Source of the DNA: Vreelandella halophila | GTDB lineage: Bacteria > Pseudomonadota > Gammaproteobacteria > Pseudomonadales > Oleiphilaceae | Assembly (NCBI RefSeq): GCF_019903425.1 | Contig: NZ_JACHUZ010000012.1 | Span: 124,001 to 188,000, forward strand | Direction: 5' to 3' | DNA: 64,000 nt | In this document: positions 48,369-57,648 of the stretch, one piece after another | How the letters are laid out: every line of letters begins with the position of its first letter | Numbering within the stretch: the first letter of the stretch is position 1 | Notes under the pieces: generated by a model | What the model was told of the DNA's origin: nothing | What the model saw: only the letters and a program-made list of their open reading frames with translations | The model's database searches: none | Made by a program: the position numbers and the translations under genes

Positions 48369-48385
48369 TTGGCAAAGCTTTTGCT
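48369..48385 (+). promoter_or_regulatory. Sigma-54 promoter of glnA
   Basis: The sequence TTGGCAAAGCTTTTGCT matches YTGGCACGRNNNTTGCW at all but two specified positions, with GG at 48371-48372 and GC at 48383-48384, 10 bases apart. The predicted start near 48396 leaves a leader of about 90 bases. Confidence 0.9.
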
Positions 48386-48486
48386 TAACGGAGTTCAGGC
48401 AATTGCAAAGGCCCCACCACGGTGCACAGGGCCGGAGCCGCGAGCACTTCTGCTCTACTCAAATGAACCACAGATGGAGTTCTGAC

Positions 48487-49893
48487 ATGTCCAAGAACAC
48501 GACGAAGCTGATCCAGGAACACGACGTCAAGTGGGTCGACCTGCGATTCACTGACAGCCGGGGCAAAGAGATGCACGTTACCCTGCCGACTGGCGAGATC
48601 GATGACGATTTCTTCACCGACGGCAAAATGTTTGATGGTTCCTCCATCAACGGCTGGAAAGGCATCAACGAATCCGACATGATCCTGATGCCCGACGATG
48701 AAGCGGTAACCCTGGATCCGTTCGCCGAGGAACCGACGCTCAACATCACCTGTGACGTGGTAGAACCCGCCACCATGCAGGGCTACGAACGCGATCCCCG
48801 CTCCGTGGCGCGCCGCGCCGAGGACTACATGAAGTCCGCCGGCATTGCCGATTCCGCCCTGTTCGGCCCCGAGCCCGAGTTCTTCGTGTTCGATTCCGCC
48901 AAGTGGCGAGTCGACATGGACTCCGCCATGTACGAGATCCACTCCGAGGAAGCTGCCTGGGTCTCCGGTGAGGACTTTGAGCGCAACAACATCGGCCACC
49001 GCCCCGGTGTGAAAGGCGGCTACTTCCCGGTACCCCCGGTGGACTCGCTGCACGACCTGCGTGGCGCCATGTGCGCGGCCATGGAAGCGATGAACCTCGA
49101 GATTGAAGTGCACCACCACGAAGTCGGCACCGCCGGCCAGTGCGAGATCGGCGTTGGCGCCAACACCCTGGTGCGCAAGGCGGACGAGGTACAGGTCCTG
49201 AAGTACTGCGTGCACAACGTGGCCCACGCCTACGGCAAGACCGCCACCTTCATGCCCAAGCCGGTGGTTGGCGACAACGGTTCTGGCATGCACGTGCACA
49301 TGTCCCTCGTGAAGGACGGTAAGAACCTGTTCTCCGGCGACAGCTACGCGGGCCTGAGCGAAACCGCCCTTTACTACATCGGCGGCATCATCAAGCACGC
49401 CAAGGCCATCAACGCCTTCACCAACGCGTCCACCAACTCCTACAAGCGCCTGGTTCCCGGCTTTGAAGCACCGGTCATGCTCGCCTACTCCGCGCGCAAC
49501 CGCTCGGCTTCCATCCGGATCCCGTACACCAACAATCCCAAGGCACGCCGCATGGAAGTCCGCTTCCCGGACGCCTCCGCCAACCCCTACCTGGCGTTCT
49601 CCGCGCTGGTGATGGCGGGCCTGGACGGTATCCAGAACAAGATTCACCCCGGCGAAGCCATGGACAAGGATCTGTACGACCTGCCCAAGGAAGAGGCACT
49701 GGAGATCCCGACCGTGGCGGAAACCTTCCAGGAAGCGCTGGACGCGCTGGAAGCGGACCACGAGTTCCTGACCCGTGGTGGCGTATTCACCGAGGACATG
49801 ATCGAGGGCTACCTCGAACTTAAGCGTGAGGACGTAACCCGCTACAATATGACCACCCATCCGGTGGAATTCGACATGTACTACTCTGTCTAA
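48487..49893 (+). CDS. glnA: Glutamine synthetase type I
   Basis: GlnA makes glutamine from glutamate, ammonia and ATP, the main ammonia-assimilation step. The 468-residue subunit (dodecamer) starts at ATG 48487; a longer reading from 48403 has no family support. It has the latch-loop signature [25 protein letters not shown], the ATP motif [13 protein letters not shown] and [11 protein letters not shown]. The adenylylation Tyr is residue 397 exactly (codon 49675-49677, in DLYDLPKEE), so GlnE in this window can control it. Sigma-54 and NtrC sites lie upstream. Confidence 0.99.
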   Translation: MSKNTTKLIQEHDVKWVDLRFTDSRGKEMHVTLPTGEIDDDFFTDGKMFDGSSINGWKGINESDMILMPDDEAVTLDPFAEEPTLNITCDVVEPATMQGYERDPRSVARRAEDYMKSAGIADSALFGPEPEFFVFDSAKWRVDMDSAMYEIHSEEAAWVSGEDFERNNIGHRPGVKGGYFPVPPVDSLHDLRGAMCAAMEAMNLEIEVHHHEVGTAGQCEIGVGANTLVRKADEVQVLKYCVHNVAHAYGKTATFMPKPVVGDNGSGMHVHMSLVKDGKNLFSGDSYAGLSETALYYIGGIIKHAKAINAFTNASTNSYKRLVPGFEAPVMLAYSARNRSASIRIPYTNNPKARRMEVRFPDASANPYLAFSALVMAGLDGIQNKIHPGEAMDKDLYDLPKEEALEIPTVAETFQEALDALEADHEFLTRGGVFTEDMIEGYLELKREDVTRYNMTTHPVEFDMYYSV

Positions 49894-49913
49894 GCACGGA
49901 CTCAGTACCTGTC

Positions 49914-49949
49914 AAAACCCGGCCCGGGGCAACCCGCGCCGGGTTTTTT
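49914..49949 (+). terminator. Rho-independent terminator of glnA
   Basis: AAAACCCGGC (49914-49923) pairs with GCCGGGTTTT (49938-49947), and the T-run continues to 49949. This strong intrinsic terminator separates glnA from the DUF4124 gene and ntrBC, which have their own promoter. Confidence 0.93.
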
Positions 49950-50020
49950 GTTGCATCGGCCACGCGGTGCTTCAATAATCAGTAGAGGATATCCGACGTC
50001 CCGAACCCGGAGGCTCCGTA

Positions 50021-50569
50021 GTGCGCTCAACAACTCCCCTTACAGTGCTGATTCTGGCCCTTCTCCTGCCCCCTGGCAGCACCGTTGCCGGCGAGATCTA
50101 CCGGCACGAGGACGAGAACGGCAATGTAACCTACTCAGACGAGCCGGCCGACGATGACAGTGAAGCCATGGAGCTGGACCCCCTGCCCGAGGTCAGCCTG
50201 CCCGATGGCACGGCGCGCGAACGCCGTGACCGCAGCAGCGAATCAGAACGCGACGACGGAAACGACGGACAGCAGGGCTACCAGTCCATCGAAGTCACCC
50301 AGCCGGAACACGACAGCGCTTTCTGGCGCGGTGACGGCCTGGTCGTGGTGCGCTTTCAATCGCAGCCCTCACTGCGTTCCGGTCACCACTACGCTCTCGA
50401 ACTGGATGGAGAGCGAACGCGGCAGAGCCGCAGCACCAGCTTCACCCTGGAGAACATGAACCGGGGTACCCACGAAGTCGTGATCCATGTGGTCAATGCG
50501 AACGGCGAGACGGTCAGTTCCTCGGATGTCACCCGATTCACCCTCCACCGTCCCTCACAACTGAACTGA
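50021..50569 (+). CDS. DUF4124-domain periplasmic protein
   Basis: This 182-residue protein starts at GTG 50021 with CGGAGG upstream. A signal peptide (cleaved near TVAGEI) is followed by the DUF4124 motif EIYRHEDENGNVTYSDEP (about 24-41), then an acidic, Arg/Ser-rich linker. A beta-sandwich follows (about 88-178; SIEVTQPEHDSAFWRGDG, THEVVIHVVNANGE). Proteins of this type are found beside glnA/ntrB in many gammaproteobacteria, but the function is unknown. Confidence 0.88.
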   Translation: MRSTTPLTVLILALLLPPGSTVAGEIYRHEDENGNVTYSDEPADDDSEAMELDPLPEVSLPDGTARERRDRSSESERDDGNDGQQGYQSIEVTQPEHDSAFWRGDGLVVVRFQSQPSLRSGHHYALELDGERTRQSRSTSFTLENMNRGTHEVVIHVVNANGETVSSSDVTRFTLHRPSQLN

Positions 50570-50701
50570 TTGCCCATACGCCAGGACGGATCCCCTCTAC
50601 TCGCATTAAGGCAGGTTCGAACATAACACCTCATCCGGTGGGAGCGAGCTCGGTCACGATATGCCCGGCCCCCAATCGCCTTCAAACACTGCCGAGCCAC
50701 G

Positions 50702-50718
50702 TGCACTGTAATGGTGCA
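50702..50718 (+). promoter_or_regulatory. NtrC enhancer site upstream of ntrB
   Basis: TGCACT-GTAAT-GGTGCA matches 11 of 12 positions of the NtrC consensus TGCACC-N5-GGTGCA, the best such site in the window. Its centre is about 126 bases before the start predicted from the sigma-54 element at 50809-50825. Confidence 0.85.
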
Positions 50719-50808
50719 CATCAAATACCGCTGCATTATGATGGCGCAAGCCGCAAAACCGACCGTGCACTGATTCGGCCCAGCAGCGCGCCTACACCAC
50801 ACCTGAAT

Positions 50809-50825
50809 CTGGTTTGATTCTTGCA
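50809..50825 (+). promoter_or_regulatory. Sigma-54 promoter of ntrBC
   Basis: CTGGTTTGATTCTTGCA has a perfect CTGG and TTGCA, with GG (50811-50812) and GC (50823-50824) 10 bases apart. The middle CAC of the -24 element is TTT. The predicted start near 50836 leaves a leader of only about 13 bases, just enough to keep the AGGAGG site at 50838-50843. Confidence 0.8.
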
Positions 50826-50848
50826 ACACCTGCCCCAGGAGGGGACAT

Positions 50849-51919
50849 ATGACCGAACCCATGCACCAGCGCATCCTGGACAACCTAGCGACAGCGGTCC
50901 TGGTGCTCGATCACGACAAGCGTACACGCTACCTGAACCCGGCTGCGGAAATGCTGCTCCAGACCAGCGGCGACCGTATCCGGGGCCAGCCCGTCACCAG
51001 TATCTTCGTAGAGCCGGATGCTGCCCTGCAGACCCTCACAGAGACTGCGGCCACGGGCCATACCTTCACCAAGCGTGAAGCGGAACTGCTGCTGCCCAGT
51101 GGCCAGCTGATCTGTGTGGATTACTCCATCTCGCCGTTCCCGGGCGATGACCCGCTCCTGCTGATGGAGATCCAGCAGCGGGACCGCCTCCAGCGCATCT
51201 CGCGCGAAGAGGAGCTTCTCACCCAACAGGAAACCACGCGCACCCTGGTTCGGGGCATGGCCCACGAGATCAAGAACCCGCTGGGCGGTATCCGGGGCGC
51301 GGCTCAACTGCTGGAGCGCGAACTGGAGAACGCGGACCTGCGTGATTTCACCCGCGTGATCATGGAAGAGGCAGACCGCCTGCGAAGCCTGGTGGACCGG
51401 ATGCTCGGCCCCAACCGCGCTATCGAGACCGCGCCCACCAACATCCACGACGTTGTGGAACATGTGCGCACGCTGCTTGAGGCCGAAGGCGGCAGCCAGG
51501 TCAGCCTTGTGCGGGACTACGACCCCAGCATCCCTGAGTTCATGGGTGACCGCGAGCAACTGATCCAGGCCATCCTGAACATCGCCCGCAACGCTCTGGA
51601 GGTGCTCACAAAGTCTCCCCCGGAAGACGCGGAGCCCAGGATTACCATGCGCACCCGCGCCCTACGCCAGTTCACCATTGGGCATACGCGCCACCGCCTG
51701 GTCTGCCGGGTCGACATCATCGACAACGGACCAGGCATTCCGCGCGAGCTTCAGCCGAACATCTTCTACCCCATGATCAGCGGCCGGCCCGACGGCACCG
51801 GCCTCGGGCTGGCCATTACCCAGAGCATCGTTGGGCAGCACCAGGGCCTGGTGGAATGCGAAAGCCGGCCCGGCTGCACCCGATTCATCATCTTTCTGCC
51901 CCTGGAGGCCTCCGAATGA
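50849..51919 (+). CDS. ntrB: Nitrogen sensor histidine kinase/phosphatase NtrB
   Basis: NtrB phosphorylates NtrC when nitrogen is scarce and, with PII, dephosphorylates it when nitrogen is ample. The 356-residue cytoplasmic protein has a PAS domain (about 6-110), then the H-box GMAHEIKNPLGGIRGAAQLL with the phospho-acceptor His139, matching E. coli NtrB numbering. The ATPase domain has QAILNIARNALE (N box), DNGPGIP and GTGLGLAI. AGGAGG precedes the ATG. Its stop overlaps the ntrC start (ATGA). Confidence 0.98.
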   Translation: MTEPMHQRILDNLATAVLVLDHDKRTRYLNPAAEMLLQTSGDRIRGQPVTSIFVEPDAALQTLTETAATGHTFTKREAELLLPSGQLICVDYSISPFPGDDPLLLMEIQQRDRLQRISREEELLTQQETTRTLVRGMAHEIKNPLGGIRGAAQLLERELENADLRDFTRVIMEEADRLRSLVDRMLGPNRAIETAPTNIHDVVEHVRTLLEAEGGSQVSLVRDYDPSIPEFMGDREQLIQAILNIARNALEVLTKSPPEDAEPRITMRTRALRQFTIGHTRHRLVCRVDIIDNGPGIPRELQPNIFYPMISGRPDGTGLGLAITQSIVGQHQGLVECESRPGCTRFIIFLPLEASE

Positions 51920-53340
51920 GCGCCACTGTATGGATCATCGACGACGACCGCAGCATCCGCTGGGTACTGGAACGCGCGTTAAGCCGCGCCGGGCTTGAAA
52001 CGGTCAGCTTTGAAAGCGGCGAGGGCATACTGGAACGGCTTGAGCAGGACCAGCCGGATGCCGTCATCAGCGACATCCGGATGCCCGGCATCGACGGCAT
52101 CACGCTGCTGCGCTCGATCAGTGAACAGTTCCCGATGGTGCCCGTTATCATCATGACGGCCCATTCGGACCTGGACAGCGCGGTCTCCTCCTACCAAACC
52201 GGCGCCTTCGAGTACCTGCCCAAGCCCTTTGACGTGGACGAGGCCCTGTCACTCATCCAGCGGGCCATTGATCACGGCCGGGAGCAGCGCTCGAGCGCCA
52301 GGGAGCGGGATGCCGAGGCGGCCGGTGAGAACGCCGAAATCATCGGCGAAGCACCGGCAATGCAGGAGGTCTTCCGGGCCATTGGCCGTCTCTCGCATTC
52401 CAACATCACGGTGCTCATCAACGGCGAAAGTGGTACCGGCAAGGAGCTTGTCGCCCGCGCCCTGCACAACCACAGCCCCCGCTCTGGCGGCCCCTTTGTG
52501 GCCCTGAATATGGCGGCCATCCCCCGGGACCTGATTGAATCCGAACTGTTCGGTCACGAGAAAGGCGCCTTCACCGGCGCCAATGCCACGCGCCAGGGCC
52601 GTTTCGAGCAATCCCACGGAGGCACCCTCTTTCTGGACGAAATCGGCGACATGCCGGCGGATACCCAGACCCGCCTGCTGCGCGTCCTAGCGGACGGCGA
52701 GTTCTACCGTGTGGGGGGCGCCACCCCTGTAAGGGCGGACGTGCGCATCATCGCCGCCACCCATCAGGATCTGGAGGAGCGGGTTCGCGAGGGAACCTTC
52801 CGCGAGGACCTCTTCCACCGCCTCAACGTGATCCGCGTCCACCTGCCGACGCTCAGCGAGCGGCGCGAGGACATCCCGCTGCTGATGCGCCATTTCCTGA
52901 AAAAGGCCGCGCGCGAACTGAATGTGGAGCCCAAGATCCTCAAGGAGGAGACCGAGAGCTACCTGAGCACCCTGCCCTGGCCGGGCAACGTGCGTCAGCT
53001 GGAGAACGTGTGCCGGTGGCTGACCGTCATGGCCTCCGGCCGTGAGATCCACGTGAACGACCTGCCGCGGGAACTGCTGGAGCAGGAAGAAGCCGGCAGC
53101 ACCGCTGGCAGCTGGCAGGAACAGCTTCGCGACTGGGCCGACCGGGCCCTGAAACAGGGCAAGCATCCCATCCTGGACACGGCCCTGCCGGAGTTCGAGC
53201 GCATCATGATCGAGACCGCCCTCAAGCACACCGGCGGCCGGCGGCGGGATGCAGCCAACCTGCTTGGGTGGGGGAGGAATACGCTGACGCGTAAGATCAA
53301 GGAGCTTGGGATGGAAAACGAGGCGGAGCAGGAGGATTAA
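51916..53340 (+). CDS. ntrC: Nitrogen regulator NtrC (sigma-54 activator)
   Basis: NtrC~P binds enhancers and drives sigma-54 promoters such as those of glnA, ntrB and the TorF gene here. The 474-residue protein from ATG 51916 has a receiver domain (about 3-120; phospho-acceptor Asp53 in VISDIRMPG). The AAA+ domain carries Walker A GESGTGKE, the sigma-54-contacting GAFTGA loop and Walker B GGTLFLDEIGD. A Fis-type helix-turn-helix lies at the C-terminus (RRRDAANLLGWGRNTLTRKI). A longer reading from 51856 is out of family. Confidence 0.99.
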   Translation: MSATVWIIDDDRSIRWVLERALSRAGLETVSFESGEGILERLEQDQPDAVISDIRMPGIDGITLLRSISEQFPMVPVIIMTAHSDLDSAVSSYQTGAFEYLPKPFDVDEALSLIQRAIDHGREQRSSARERDAEAAGENAEIIGEAPAMQEVFRAIGRLSHSNITVLINGESGTGKELVARALHNHSPRSGGPFVALNMAAIPRDLIESELFGHEKGAFTGANATRQGRFEQSHGGTLFLDEIGDMPADTQTRLLRVLADGEFYRVGGATPVRADVRIIAATHQDLEERVREGTFREDLFHRLNVIRVHLPTLSERREDIPLLMRHFLKKAARELNVEPKILKEETESYLSTLPWPGNVRQLENVCRWLTVMASGREIHVNDLPRELLEQEEAGSTAGSWQEQLRDWADRALKQGKHPILDTALPEFERIMIETALKHTGGRRRDAANLLGWGRNTLTRKIKELGMENEAEQED

Positions 53341-53343
53341 CCC

Positions 53344-56300
53344 CTACTCCACCTCCCGCCAGTAGATGATGCGGTCGTGGCCCCGATAGACGCCGAAGGT
53401 GGCGGTGGCTGTTGGGTTCTCAAGCGACCCGTCGCCATCGAAATCGTCCTGAAGCCAACGTGGAACAGGAAACTCAACGCCCTGAGTATTGTTTTCCTCG
53501 ATATTGTTGTCTGAATCGTATTTCAACCAGATCCGCCCATCCTCATCATCGGGCTCATTAGGCTTGCCCCCCGGATTGGGCTCTCCTTCGCTAAGTCCAA
53601 AATCTTTATCAGTACTCTCATTGACTGCGACAACAGGATCTAAAAGCTTCGGATCCTGCTGGGGGTTATACTGCCAGCAACCATTTTCTTCTGTATTGGT
53701 AACGAAGTCTGAGCCATTCCAAAACTCAGCAGTCATTGGCATTACAAGAGGCAGCGTCTCAGGACCGTAGGTATTCCCAAGACGAAGGCGCCCGTACCGC
53801 ACTTTAAACTCAGGCACAGGAACCGCCAGTGCTTGAGGCTTATTCATGTCATTAAACGAGGAAGAAACACCATCCCCATCGTTGAATGAAGACAGATCAA
53901 CTGCGAGCTCAGGCTTAGAAGGATCAGGACGGGAACCGGCGCTCTTTTCATAAACCACATCTCCCGTAACTCTGTAATTCATAACGCCTGATGCTTCATT
54001 AGGCGAAGTCAGCTCACGGTTGACCCCATCTGTGTTAGGACTGTACGGCTTACCTCCGTATTCCACCTGACCCGGACCCGACAAGTCGTCGTCACTCAGG
54101 TACTGAAATCCGGGGAGCGTGTAGTTTTGAGTGGTCTTCCCCTGAGCATTCAGCGCTGTGATCTCAAAGTTCGCCGGTGCAGTGGAATCAATTGCAATAT
54201 TTTTTCCAATATACGCAAAAGGATCTGCTGCTGCACAGGGCGGCATCAACTCACCGTTTTCCGGAGTAACCGAAAACTCAGCCGGCCTGAAGCGCCCAAC
54301 CTCGCCGGACCGTCCTTCGAGACTGCGTCCGCTGCCCAGGTAGTTCGTGACTGTAGCAGCGAGTTCGATGATCCCAACCTCCGGCCAGGACGTCGGCCGC
54401 GTCGCGGCGCCGTCTCCATCTGCATCGCCGGCGAAGTCCGTGAACGTCACCGGTTCACCGTTCAGCGGTGGCGACGCTCCCCCCGAGGGCGCAACGAGAG
54501 CCGATGTCACCTCCGCGGTTTCGTTCGTGCCTTCCTGACCGAAGCTCGGCGTGATGGCGTTGTCATTCAGATCGGCCTCGGCGCTCGCATCGGCGTCGGT
54601 GTGCCCGTCCGGGATGCCGTCATCTGCCGTGCCGTTTTCATCGCCGTCGTCGTCTGCGCTGTCGTAGACCACGCCGGCGACCGTGACATCGAAATCCGTG
54701 GCGGCAACGCGGTAATCCGGGCCTGTCGCGTTAACCGCAGCGGGATTGCCGTTCGCCGTCAAACGCAGCCCGAACGGGCGCACGACATAATCCGGCGTGC
54801 CACCGGTGATCGGGTTTGGATTGCCTGCCTCATCCTCGGCGAAGGTTGTGTCCTCGATCATCAGGGCGTACTTACCGACGTCACTCGTTGCGAGCGCGAA
54901 CTGAGCGCGGCCTGCCTGGCTGAGCGTCCCGCCCGAGAAATCGAGCGTGACGTTGGTGCTGCCCGGCGCTCCACTCGGCAGTCCGGTGCCATTCACCTGC
55001 GGCGCGTTGCCACCTGGATCGTCAGCGTTGCGCTCGACCCATAATTTCACGTCCTGGCTCGACTCATCGTAGTTCGTCGCGATGCCACACTGCCCCGAGG
55101 GCGTCGGCGGATCACGCCGGACGAGCGTAGCCTGGAAGGGCTGATCGAGGCCAACGACGAGATCATTATTCGCCTTGTTGGCCAACGCCGAACGCGGCTC
55201 GATGACGAACGCATTGTGACGGAAAGAGACATTGGATGAGGTGGCGCTCGGCGCACCATCGCTCTCGGTGACCGTGATGGTCAGGTCATCGGCGTGCTGG
55301 TTGGCGAGGTCGAGCTCGATCGTGCCGTTGTCGCTGTCGACAAACCTGTAGCTCGCCGTGCCGTCGTCGGCCGTCGCATCCGTGAGTGTGCCATCAGCAT
55401 CCGCGACCGACCATGTAGCGTTGCCACTGCTCGTATCGAGAGTCACGGTACCCGTGTAGTCAGTCAACGCATCACCCGCGTCGTCCTCTGCGGTGATGGT
55501 CACCGTGCGCGGTTGACACGTGCTCGCCGTCCCCGAGCCCACGTCGATCGCGTAGCCATCGAACGCGTCCACCGTCGGGCAGAAGCCGCGGTCGTCGACA
55601 CTGGAGACGGCATCCTGATCATAGGTAGCCTGGGCGCTGTTGCCGACGATGACGTCACCGGCTGCAGCGACTGCACCGTTGACCTGGTCCTGGAACTCGA
55701 GAGTGACGTCGCCCTGCGCGTACACCAGCGCGTTGACTGGCTGCGAGTCGCCAGTATTCACTGTGACGTCATTGTAGCCGACGATGATCAGTCGATCCGG
55801 CGTTCCACCCGAGTTTACCGTGGAGCCAAAGGGAAATGTCACCGAACCGCGCACGAACAGGCGGGCCGTACCGCTGCCGGTTACGTTGATTTCCGTTCGG
55901 GTGCCCAGCGTAATGTCGTCGACGTAGTAGTCAGCGCCACCTGCGAGATTCCACGTCGAGCGGAAGTTTAGCTGCAGATCGTCGATACGGTAGGTCGAGA
56001 AGTTGCCGCTGTCGTTGAGCGTCCCGTTGTTGCCGATCTGGACCTGGTCATAGTCGGTTTCTCCCTCCTCGCCGAGCGCGAACGAGCGGGCGCCGTTGCC
56101 TCGGGTGCCGACGTCGTTGTCGCCGCTCGCCGTCTGGAAGTCCGGCACATTGGGCACCGTCGCGAGTGGCGTGGTGGCCGCGCAGTCCGTTCCGCCGCAG
56201 CTGGTGTTGCCGAAACCAACGTTATCGTTGAGCGTAGTCGTCTCGAGCAGGTTATCCGGATCGGTCACCTGCGCTTCGAAATCGAGGTCGATGCTTCCCG

Positions 56301-57648
56301 CATTCGCGGTATTCTGCACGGCGCTTGGGAATGTGGCGCTGCAGCTCCCCGCACCTGGTGTTGCCGGACAGGCATGGGTGCCATTGTAGACGGTCTGCAC
56401 CTCGCTCTCGTCGAGCACCCCGTCATAGATGCGCACTTCGTCGAGGTCGCCTTCGAAGTACTCGGGCGAGCCGCCGGTGTCCTCGATCCGGCCGATGCTC
56501 TCGAACGCATTGCCGATTGTCCCGGTCGGCGTGCTGCCGGTGGATTCGAGCGTGCCGTCGACGTAGACGCGGGTCTCGCCGCCGCTCGCATCGCGCGTGA
56601 GGGCGACGTGGTGCCACGTGCCGTCGTTGATCGCGCTGGTCGATTTCTGATCGGCGGCAAAATCGTTCGCGACTGAGATGCCGATGCGGCCACTGCCGTC
56701 GATCCAGCCCCAGAAGATGTCGTCGGTGCCGCCCGCCTCTTCGACACCGGCGATGCCGGGGGACTGGTAGCCCGTACTGCTGCCGGACTGGGTCGTGCGT
56801 ACCCAGAAGGCGAGCGTCGCGGTGCTGTTGAGCGTGTCGGACAGGTTCGACACGGAGACGTAATCGTCGCCGCCGTCGAACGTACCGTAGCCGCAGGTGC
56901 CCGGGTCGCCGCTGATCGCCGGGCCGGCGAAGGCCGTGCCGGCGCCGCCCTGCCCGGTGCCATCGCGCCCGTTACCCGACGCATCGGTCACCTGACCGGA
57001 CGTGCCATCCCAAACGCTCTCGTCGAAGCGGTAGGCCGCCAGCAGGTTCGCCGACGACTCTGAGGGCGGATAGAGCTGGCTCTCGGGGACGACGGTGCGA
57101 AACGGCGTCGAGGCGCTGGACCAGCCGAGGACCATGTCCTGGTCGCCGAGATTCTCGTAGTACTCGATAACGATCTCGTACTTCTGGCCACGCTGCAGGC
57201 TGATCGGATTGTTCGAGTCGGTCCAAGCGTCGTTCTGGTCCTGATAATTGTCGATGACGAGCGTGCCGTCGACCCACACCCGCACGCCGTCGTCGTGCAG
57301 GGCGTGGAAGGTATAGTCTTCGGTGTACTGCGCCTGGATCTGGCCGGTCCAGCGGACGCTGAAGAAGTCGTCGTCGATGCCGGACGCTGGCCAGTCGCCG
57401 TCGCTCATGCGGAAGTCGACGGTGGCATCGATGCGGGTGACGTCAGGGCTACCGTCGCAGGGGTCAGTCTCGTTCCAAAAGAAGCGGTTGCAGTACGAAC
57501 CGAGTAGCCCGGAGCCACTGCCGATGAATGGCGCCGCCTGAGCAAAACCGGCGCCGGCGAACATCACAACGGCAGCCAGCCAGCAGACACAGAAAACGAA
57601 AGGCCTGCGCCAGAAGGTTCGAGTCAATGGTTGGCTGCTGTTAATCAT
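53344..57648 (-). CDS. mshQ: MSHA pilus protein MshQ-like giant adhesin (PA14 + LamG + DUF6701)
   Basis: This 1434-residue secreted protein belongs to the MSHA pilus locus. From ATG 57648 (overlapping the mshP stop by four bases) it has a signal peptide (cleaved near FAQAAP). A PA14-type domain follows (about 45-200; YTFHALHDDGVRVWVDGTLVID), then a LamG domain (about 210-430; WHHVALTRDASGGETRVYVDG). The C-terminal half (about 780-1434) is a DUF6701/MshQ-like beta-rich part with an Ig-like repeat (TITAEDDAGDALTDYTGTVTLDT). It probably serves as an adhesive or anchoring component. Base composition changes within the gene: roughly 70-78% GC in the 5' domains but near 40-45% in parts of the 3' quarter (53.5-54.3 kb). 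Confidence 0.85.
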   Translation of the reverse strand: MINSSQPLTRTFWRRPFVFCVCWLAAVVMFAGAGFAQAAPFIGSGSGLLGSYCNRFFWNETDPCDGSPDVTRIDATVDFRMSDGDWPASGIDDDFFSVRWTGQIQAQYTEDYTFHALHDDGVRVWVDGTLVIDNYQDQNDAWTDSNNPISLQRGQKYEIVIEYYENLGDQDMVLGWSSASTPFRTVVPESQLYPPSESSANLLAAYRFDESVWDGTSGQVTDASGNGRDGTGQGGAGTAFAGPAISGDPGTCGYGTFDGGDDYVSVSNLSDTLNSTATLAFWVRTTQSGSSTGYQSPGIAGVEEAGGTDDIFWGWIDGSGRIGISVANDFAADQKSTSAINDGTWHHVALTRDASGGETRVYVDGTLESTGSTPTGTIGNAFESIGRIEDTGGSPEYFEGDLDEVRIYDGVLDESEVQTVYNGTHACPATPGAGSCSATFPSAVQNTANAGSIDLDFEAQVTDPDNLLETTTLNDNVGFGNTSCGGTDCAATTPLATVPNVPDFQTASGDNDVGTRGNGARSFALGEEGETDYDQVQIGNNGTLNDSGNFSTYRIDDLQLNFRSTWNLAGGADYYVDDITLGTRTEINVTGSGTARLFVRGSVTFPFGSTVNSGGTPDRLIIVGYNDVTVNTGDSQPVNALVYAQGDVTLEFQDQVNGAVAAAGDVIVGNSAQATYDQDAVSSVDDRGFCPTVDAFDGYAIDVGSGTASTCQPRTVTITAEDDAGDALTDYTGTVTLDTSSGNATWSVADADGTLTDATADDGTASYRFVDSDNGTIELDLANQHADDLTITVTESDGAPSATSSNVSFRHNAFVIEPRSALANKANNDLVVGLDQPFQATLVRRDPPTPSGQCGIATNYDESSQDVKLWVERNADDPGGNAPQVNGTGLPSGAPGSTNVTLDFSGGTLSQAGRAQFALATSDVGKYALMIEDTTFAEDEAGNPNPITGGTPDYVVRPFGLRLTANGNPAAVNATGPDYRVAATDFDVTVAGVVYDSADDDGDENGTADDGIPDGHTDADASAEADLNDNAITPSFGQEGTNETAEVTSALVAPSGGASPPLNGEPVTFTDFAGDADGDGAATRPTSWPEVGIIELAATVTNYLGSGRSLEGRSGEVGRFRPAEFSVTPENGELMPPCAAADPFAYIGKNIAIDSTAPANFEITALNAQGKTTQNYTLPGFQYLSDDDLSGPGQVEYGGKPYSPNTDGVNRELTSPNEASGVMNYRVTGDVVYEKSAGSRPDPSKPELAVDLSSFNDGDGVSSSFNDMNKPQALAVPVPEFKVRYGRLRLGNTYGPETLPLVMPMTAEFWNGSDFVTNTEENGCWQYNPQQDPKLLDPVVAVNESTDKDFGLSEGEPNPGGKPNEPDDEDGRIWLKYDSDNNIEENNTQGVEFPVPRWLQDDFDGDGSLENPTATATFGVYRGHDRIIYWREVE

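Larger units (their letters stand above)
48003..48486. other. Regulatory gap between typA and glnA
   Basis: This 484-base stretch has no credible gene. The right part holds two NtrC-like sites (48247-48263 and 48291-48307), a GGTGC/GCACC inverted repeat (48302-48316) and the sigma-54 promoter (48369-48385). The left part must contain the typA promoter on the minus strand; only a TATACT hexamer near 48092-48097 (read on the minus strand) was noted, without a good -35. Confidence 0.7.

Noticed and set aside
48385-49860. 491-codon minus-strand ORF opposite glnA
   Set aside because: glnA is unambiguous. The reverse frame also covers the glnA leader and has no domain features.
54127-55971. Long plus-strand ORFs opposite mshQ
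   Set aside because: mshQ has a signal peptide and recognisable domains. The reverse frames are Arg/Val-rich with no motif.
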